From Xiphydria camelus (lineage: Eukaryota > Arthropoda > Insecta > Hymenoptera > Xiphydriidae), in the NCBI GenBank assembly GCA_963678675.1, contig OY783197.1, positions 964,400-1,028,399 on the forward strand: a DNA stretch of 64,000 nucleotides, written 5' to 3'. Each line of letters begins with the position of its first letter. Position 1 is the stretch's first letter. Positions 57,717-64,000 of this stretch are shown here, one piece after another. The translations under genes and the position numbers were made by a program. The notes below the pieces were generated by a model. That model was not told the origin of the DNA. It searched no databases and saw nothing but the letters and a program-made list of their open reading frames with translations.

Positions 57717-58435
57717 CGTATGATCGTGAAAAGGTACAGAAATTTCGCCTGGAAGTCATGGAAATACCATGAAAATTTATTATCCCTGATAGCTAGACGC
57801 TCTGATTTATTTATTTTGCATTCGACGCGATCGGATATCGATTCCATTAGAACCATATACATGTACATATGTAAACCGGAAGCGTTTGCCGTCGATACGG
57901 CGACACGGTTTATGCGACGACCGACGCGTCGGTGCGAACCTAATCCGACGCAGCGCGTGACCCAGCATCCCGATCGACGCTCACCTCGCTCTCGCATCTC
58001 CCGGGTGGTCCGCGTCATTATCATTAATACCTTCTTCCACACCCCTCGCCATTCGCTCGCCTCTCCATCACCTCGGAGTAGTAGAGACCACCCTCCCGCA
58101 CTCGATATGCTCGCCGTCGGATCAGCGGACGCGTATTGCCTTTATAGCGGTTGTCATACCCCGCCAGACGGGCAAACGCGACTCTCGGAGGAGTCGGTGA
58201 CCCCTCCGAGCTCGCGCGTGACCATAAATCGTCGTGTCTGTCGAAGATAACGGCGTGGATTGGGCGGGAATTGATCGCGATTTTTTGATATCGCGGAGGG
58301 GAAGAGAGAGTCGCGAGCTACTCGGAAGCCACTCCTCGATATAGTGAATTTTACCCGAACAAAAAAGAGATAAGCATTAAGGTTTTCGAATGGTCCTACT
58401 GTGCTGGAGAAGAATTTTTCCTTTGAAACTAGCCA

Positions 58436-58652
58436 ATTGTATGCGCCTAAAGTTCCGAACGTTATTCATTCGAACGAAAAATGTCGACTTTAAAAGACCA
58501 TGGCCACTGTTAAGTTTATTGATTATTACTTTATTTGCGACAGTCGTCCATTTCGCGTAAATTTCTCTATAGATCTGGTAATCGCTCTCTTAAAGTCGAC
58601 ATTTTTAGTTGAAATGAACGTTCGAAACTTTAGGTGTATTCACTTGTTATGT
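58436..58652. repeat. Inverted-repeat element with about 55-bp arms
   Basis: The left arm GCGCCTAAAGTTCCGAACGT, AAAAATGTCGACTTTAA pairs with the right TTAAAGTCGACATTTTTAGT, GAACGTTCGAAACTTTAGGT. Only copy in the window. Confidence 0.82.
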
Positions 58653-58722
58653 AAACTATTGCGATTTGATACGATTTCGGAAAAGAAATGACCCTATCGT
58701 AGTGTAAGAACAGCTGGAAACC

Positions 58723-58945
58723 TGGTAGGATAAAAGTGGGAGAGACGCCCCAGTTTCTGTTTGACTTTGAACGCGATTATTTCAAAACGCAGTGGAGATA
58801 GATGAAAAACGTAGAGGAGCTTTTCTGTAGTAAAAATATAGGGAAATATTTTTCGTTTAAACTTTTTTTCGATAGCTATCAATGATTTCGAGATAATTGA
58901 TCTTGAACTCGCTCTTCAACTGGGACGACTATCTCACTATGTAAT
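58723..58945. repeat. Dispersed repeat, GAGGAGCTTTT family, copy 2
   Basis: Begins TAGGATAAAAGTGGGAGAGA, which resembles the terminus of the palindromic element, then follows copy 1 (17705-17945) for about 220 bp. No second arm or core is present. Confidence 0.75.
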
Positions 58946-60937
58946 CGTGCTCCATTAAAAAACGCGAGTAAATAATGCAAACGAATGATTTCAACTTTGC
59001 GAGTGTTCGCATAGAAAGAATTACAGAAATGACGCGATCAATTTCGTAGCCAGCGTGAGAAACGCGTTGACGGGATAAGCAACGTCGGATATTCGTCGTC
59101 ATTCGGTGTCTCAAAATTTGAACAGAAAACGCGACTTATCCTCAAATATTAGATAATTTTTTTTTGGAAATTCTAGCTTATAGCCCTTTTTGAATGATAT
59201 CCTGCATAATCTATTTACGAAAAAAAAAAATTTTTTTTGGACTACTTTCCCCCTCTACAATTTTTCTTAAAACATTTTTGAGTAATAAATATTGAAAATA
59301 TGTGGATCAACATAATGTATAACTATGCCGAATTTCAAGTTTCTACGTCAAATGGTTTCCGAGTTGGATAGACGAATAGAAACGTGAAAGATCTTAAAAT
59401 TTGTTTAGAATTCGTAAAATTATTTACCTCGACATTTTATGTCTAAAGGGTCGTCGTCTTCGTCGTTGTCTGCGAGCGTACTAGTCGGGTGTCGATTTAT
59501 TACTTTCCGTTTTCCAGAAATTTCAAGAAGAAATCCCACACGTGTAATTATAATAAATGATTATTTAAATATGGCGAAATGCATCCGAGTTAATATTTGT
59601 ATGTATATGTAGCGCGAGTAGGCGCCACAAGATCGTCTTCTTCCCGGCGTGTCGTCAATGGCTCGGAGTCCGTTGAACTGCATGCTGCACCGCTGCACCG
59701 CTGGCCCGGCTGAATCGTCGTCGACTGCATCGTCATACTAACCGTGAATGTTGGTCCGGTATCCGCCTGACGGTGTGCCGCATCGTGGACGTAGGTACCA
59801 GTTTCCAAAATTGTAATTGGATCGAGTATTCCGTTTTGGCGAAAGAATATTTGTTAGTCATTACGATATCCAATTGTTTCGTGAGTGACCACTTCAAAAC
59901 TCTTGTTCGAAACAGCTGGATATCGCAACGGTTAACGAATATTGCTTTTCCTTCGACGGAATACTTATTTCGCCATATTTATATAAACTTTTATCACATT
60001 CGCGCGGCAAGAAACTATTTCCTCGGTGAATTGGTATCGGTGGCTGCCTGTTCAAGTCCCTCTCTCCATACGTTCCCGATTAATGGATCTCTCGCGAGCT
60101 TCGATTTAATTGTCATCGAAGGTGTGAAATTATTAATATAATGTAACGAAAAGAACACGTAGCGAGACGTGTTTTCGGCTCCACTGCTCGACGACTACTG
60201 CACAGTCGAACGCAGAGGGGGAGCGGCGAAGGCAGGTTACGACGGTAAACACGCTCCGGCTTGTTTTCGTGTATCCGGATTAAACTGACCTCCCGTGGTT
60301 ATTCGTATAGTATTTAGAAGTAGATACACAGATTATATAACAGGACTCGCGTACGATAAAATCCCGTATCAAGAATTGGGAAATAAAATCGTATCGACGT
60401 GGTGCACGGGATTCGATTGCATTTCGACTTGAAGTGTGCAATGAGGAACTGCACGTGATTGCACTGTTTTAAAGGAATAAAAATACACCCGTACAATGTT
60501 GGACACGCCACAATCATCCTGCTGTATGACTTTATGATGGATGAGAAATCGTAAGGGGTATCTCACTCAAGATTTGTTTGATTCCTTCCAAAAAAAAAGG
60601 ATACCAAAATCTCTAGTATGAAATAACGCATTTTTCTCGGCACCATCGCAATTGGAAATTTTCCGTTTTCAACGAGCCACTCACTCTTAGACGATAAACC
60701 TTCCTCATTTTCTCGCTCGTTACGGAGACGCTAAATAAAAATCGATCGTCGACGTCGAGCGAAAAAAAGACGCGAACGTTTCGACGCCGCCGTCGGCTCC
60801 GGTCTCCAACCCTCCCCGACAGCTAACCAAATCCCATTTCAGCTCGAGACTCGCTCTCCGCGCGGTACGAGGTTCACGGGCGTTTACCCAGCCCTCCTCG
60901 CACCCCCGCAGCATCCCCTTTCGACAAACGCCGTACA
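58946..60937. other. Intergenic, degenerate AT-rich repeat fragments
   Basis: 59540-59990 shows scattered words of the GTTTATT family (AAATGATTATTTAAATATGG, ATACTTATTTCGCCATATTT). No gene supported. Confidence 0.4.
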
Positions 60938-60994
60938 TCTCTCTCTCTCTCCCTCTCTCTCTCTCTTCTCTCTCTCTTTCACTCTCACTCTCTC
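60938..60994. repeat. (CT)n-rich pyrimidine tract
   Basis: Four CT runs separated by CCC, TT and CA interruptions, about 57 bp, in a region otherwise without features. Confidence 0.92.
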
Positions 60995-61497
60995 GGCCGG
61001 TGGTTCGCGGGCAAAGTGGTTTTGACCAGAGATCAGTCAGGCGAAAGTGGAGCTCGTTGGCGTGTCAACACATCGAACTCGGTTCCGCAGTCTAGTTTCC
61101 GCCCCCCGGAACTCGGACAGACGATGGTACCAGGGGTCCCTCGACTCTCTCTCCCTTTCTCTCTAAAGGGCGGACCATAGGAAGGTGCTTCGCTGGGTAA
61201 TGAGTGTTTACGAAGGTGAAACGGTGAGAAGGTTCACAGGGAGTTGGCTCGGAAAGGGAAAGGAGAGTATTTTCGAATCGGGGTTGGCTGCATCGTAACG
61301 CGGTATCGTTAAATTTACAGGTGAACCATACACGGGGTCTTCGCGGAGATGGAGTTCGCGAGAGCACGTTGTTGGCTGAAGTGCGAAACCACGTATCCGA
61401 CGTTTCTTTGGTTCTCACATAAATGCATATGCCATACATGTAGTACGTATTACTATCGCATTCGCGCATACGCATGGACAATGCGTTGGAAGAATGA
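60995..61497. other. Intergenic, nothing firm
   Basis: An initiator-like GATCAGTC at 61031 follows the CT tract, but no downstream element or exon supports a promoter. Confidence 0.3.
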
Positions 61498-61910
61498 TCA
61501 GGTTAGAATGACAAGTTATTTTAATCGAAATACTGGTCAGCTGAAGCAAATAAAATATTTAGTTATTCTGACCAAAAAGTTGTCAATTTAATTAAACAGA
61601 CGGAGTCTTTAAAATTTTGGTTAAATTGAAGTTTTTTTTTCAGTGTATACCGCCAAAAATAATTAGGTCAAAATGACAAAACGCATTTAGTTAAACGTGT
61701 TTCATTACTCTGATCAAGACACTGGTTGATTGAAGCAAATATTTGGTTGCTCTAACCAAATGTTTAGTTATTCTAACCAAATAATTAGTTGTTTTAACCA
61801 AGAAGTAGGCAATTTAAAGAAACAGATGGAAGATCCATCTTTCACCAAACAGTTTGATTACCCCCTTCAATATTTTGGTTAAATTGACAAAATTTTTTCC
61901 TTAGTGTATG
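61498..61910. repeat. Two adjacent elements built of small GTTA...TAAC palindromes
   Basis: The first, about 61498-61645, ends AATTGAAGTTTTTTTTTCAG. The second, about 61640-61910, runs from AAAAATAATTAGGTCAAAAT to GTTAAATTGACAAAATTTTT. Inside it, TTGGTTGCTCTAACCAAA, TTAGTTATTCTAACCAAA and TTAGTTGTTTTAACCAAG lie in tandem, each self-complementary. Confidence 0.72.
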
Positions 61911-62953
61911 TATTACAAAGTTGGAGGGCGGCAAAATTTTTGAAAACCTAATACTCCAAAGACGTTTGCAATGTATTATAATTAAAAATTAAGGTACTTG
62001 TTCTTTTTCATCGATATTTTTCTCTATGCAAATTGTGTATAATATAATGTTTAAAATACGAAGCTGGAGTCTAGTATTAATTTAGCAATTTCCCTCCCTC
62101 CCCCATGCCCTTCAATGAATACACGAAATATAAAAAAAAAAAGAACGAATGCACCCCGCACGATTCGTCCAAATTACAACCGACAACCGCCGCTAGGGAA
62201 TAACATAATTTACCCGAGCTTAGATTTCCAGTGGGAATCGGTTGGACGCGCTTTTTACGGGAGCGTAAGGAGAGCGAGGGGGTGGAAATAAGAAAGGCCT
62301 CCGAGGACGGGAGCGGAATCGCTGTTCGATTCGCAAAGGAAGAACCTGGCATCGCCTGTACCGCGAATTGCCCCTACGAATTATTATATCTCTCGATTAA
62401 AATTGCACGTCGTTCTCCAACTGTAGGACGTTCCACCTTTCACCCTCTACACCGGCGGCCCGTTCCCATATCTAGTTTCTATCGATCGACACCCTTGAAC
62501 GCGCCCCGTCTCTCACCGAAGGGAGCTGCTACACTCCCTCAGCCAATTTATTTTAATTCTTGGAAATCGCGTAAAAAGAGATCGTATAAGTCTTTGCCGA
62601 TAAGCGCGTCGAATGAAGACCGTTTCGCGTATCAACCCCTGAATATAAAGGAGATCCACTTCTCGAGATCTTTCCTATTAACCCTTAGATAAATGCGTAA
62701 AAAAATTTTACCCCTGTGCGTGAGTCGAATAGCCCAGACTCGAATAAAAATTATAATAAAATTAAATTTTGTTTAAAAAATGTAATGTTTTACAGCGAAG
62801 AAAATAATGTTAGATATTATACATGCTTTTTTGCATTGGACTAAATATATTCGCTTTGAATGAACACCGATTTGATCCAAATAAAATTCCATTAAGTGAA
62901 TAACACTCTCAGACGTCCAATCGATATTTATTCCGACCGAATAAATGTTCTTA
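61911..62953. other. Intergenic, nothing recognised
   Basis: AT-rich at both ends, with a mixed block 62160-62700 whose plus-strand frame (62231-62692) has no motif or splice context. Confidence 0.4.
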
Positions 62954-63110
62954 CACTGAAAAAAATAATTAGGTTAAAATAACAAAGAGCATCTGGTTAA
63001 ACGCATTTAGTTATTCTAATAAAAAAGTGGTCAATTTAATCGAACAATTTAGTCAGGTTATCATCCACTGGATTTTAGTTAAATTGACCAAACAATTTTT
63101 CTCAGTATAA
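62954..63110. repeat. GTTA-palindrome family, short complete copy
   Basis: ACACTGAAAAAAATAATTAG and GGTTAAAATAAC at the left pair with GTTAAATTGACCAAACAATT and TTTCTCAGTAT at the right. Related to 61640-61910. Confidence 0.75.
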
Positions 63111-63821
63111 GACTATTGAAAAACACGTTTATTTCGATAAAGCAGATCTTTTTAGCAGTGTAGATAAAAAACACCCCGTACAGATCCAACGATAAACGCG
63201 ACAGCGCTGCAATGCTCTTTTATAAATTGTACAGCCTAACCAGAAGTACGTCCGAGTCGTCAGGGGTGGTTCGAAAACCCACCCCACCGGCCTGTCGCGA
63301 CGTAGGTGCGCGAACACATACACACACGCGCGTCCTCCACACGCGCCGCGAGGTCGGGGCCAAGTGTATTCGCGTCTAGTACCCACTATTAGGAACAAAC
63401 CGGAAATGGAAGTGGCTAGAGTTTAACTAGCTCCGCGCGGCGGAATGGTCTCGCGTTCTCTTCATCAGCTCAAACTGCGGGAATTAGCTCCTGGCCCCCG
63501 TCCAGATTACTTCTGTAGTCTCGTCCCGCGGCGGCGGAGACCACCCCCAACCCCCCTTCGCCACTATCTCATTTGGACAAAAGTTCTTCGTATAATATTA
63601 TATGTTAATTTCGAAGCGGTCCGGCCGGTAGGCAGAACCGCGCCGCCGCGTATACCCAACCCTAAAACCGGCGCTAAAGTAAGCGTACAAAGACGAGTCG
63701 CCGGCTCTTCCTTTGATCCCCCCTCCGGCAACGCGTGAAGTAGCGCGAAAAAGCGGCGACGCATTTTGGCGCGCCGCCTTTTCTCGTTAAACTCTTCTCT
63801 TCTTTTTGCTCGGTCACGAGT

Positions 63822-63910
63822 ACACTGAGAAAAAAATGTAGTTGTTCCAACCAAATTATTTGGGTTGAAGGTTCAATGGGGCTTAAATTACATATTTTTT
63901 TGAGATGACT
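63822..63910. repeat. GTTA-palindrome family fragment
   Basis: ACACTGAGAAAAAAATGTAG, TTGTTCCAACCAAATTATTT, TGGGTTGAAGG. Only the left terminus is recognised. Confidence 0.5.
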
Positions 63911-63976
63911 GTAATAACTAACTAAATATAATTGGCCGCTCGAGAGGTTGTCGTTTAGAATTTTTTCTTCTCGCGT

Positions 63977-64000
63977 GAAGTTGGCCCCTCGCTGCCGCGC
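63977..64000. repeat. Palindromic element copy 36, cut by the window end
   Basis: GAAGTTGGCCCCTCGCTGCC is the left core arm. The rest lies beyond the window. Confidence 0.8.

Noticed and set aside
59590..59808. Minus-strand 72-codon frame, threonine/serine-rich
   Set aside because: Composition is somewhat protein-like and a GTTAGT donor occurs inside, but there is no acceptor with a pyrimidine tract and no recognised family.
61031..61067. Arthropod-type initiator (GATCAGTC) as a promoter
   Set aside because: No matching downstream promoter element at the expected distance, and no exon follows.
76..64000. CRISPR-like repeat array
   Set aside because: The repeats are palindromic, irregularly spaced by 0.1 to 12 kb and in both orientations, in a eukaryotic genome.
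1..64000. tRNA, rRNA or known microRNA genes
   Set aside because: I looked for B-box-like and familiar conserved insect microRNA sequences and saw none; a covariance-model scan would be needed to exclude them.

Overview
The window is eukaryotic nuclear DNA, and its one recognisable gene points to an insect. It has short GT-AG introns, CpG-rich stretches alternating with AT-rich ones, no operons and very sparse coding capacity. The gene is a divergent nicotinic acetylcholine receptor subunit, assembled as seven exons on the plus strand between 29167 and 31967 (433 codons). The compositional mosaic and the wealth of small terminal-inverted-repeat elements fit a hymenopteran, probably an ant, but the species is an inference.

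Apart from that gene and up to three isolated exon-like segments (minus 7863-7935, minus 49623-49683, plus 50526-50653), I see no supportable protein gene. Most open frames here are short, overlap on both strands and run through repeats. The rest is intergenic or intronic DNA colonised by miniature elements.

The dominant structure is a palindromic element of which I count 36 copies (about one per 1.8 kb) plus two fragments. Its core is a 52-bp hairpin with two 22-bp arms (GAAGTTGGCCCCTCGTTTCC + AT and its complement) around an 8-base loop, TACTTTCC or GGAAAGTA. In many copies the core is wrapped in outer arms (TAGGGTAAAACGGGGTGAGT...) that make a near-perfect 108-bp palindrome. A second subfamily shares the core but has different outer arms (AGGAAGATCGGGGCAAGTCG...). 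A third form, 95 bp, lacks the same 13 bp in one arm. Copies are absent from 24.1 to 33.3 kb, which contains the receptor gene, and nearly absent from 51.8 to 63.9 kb.

Around this lie at least ten other dispersed families: a CACTGAGAAAAATAATTTG element; a GTGCAGAGAAAAAGAATTAG element (one copy inside a receptor intron); a TACAGTGCTGTCTCC element; an AT-rich element with about 85-bp arms; an AGGCGAAAAAGTTCTATA element; a GTTTATTTATAGTTAATAAA element; a roughly 590-bp CACTGAGAAG element with another element nested inside; and several internal-repeat families. A 285-bp unit, itself made of two foldbacks, is tandemly duplicated at 12502-13071. Microsatellites are mainly (CT)n/(GA)n.

Region by region: 1-24 kb holds CpG-rich intergenic blocks with many palindromes; 24-33 kb has AT-rich repeats, then the receptor gene and its 3' flank; 33-51 kb is again palindrome-dense with nested elements; 51-64 kb is repeat-rich but nearly palindrome-free until the last 24 bases.
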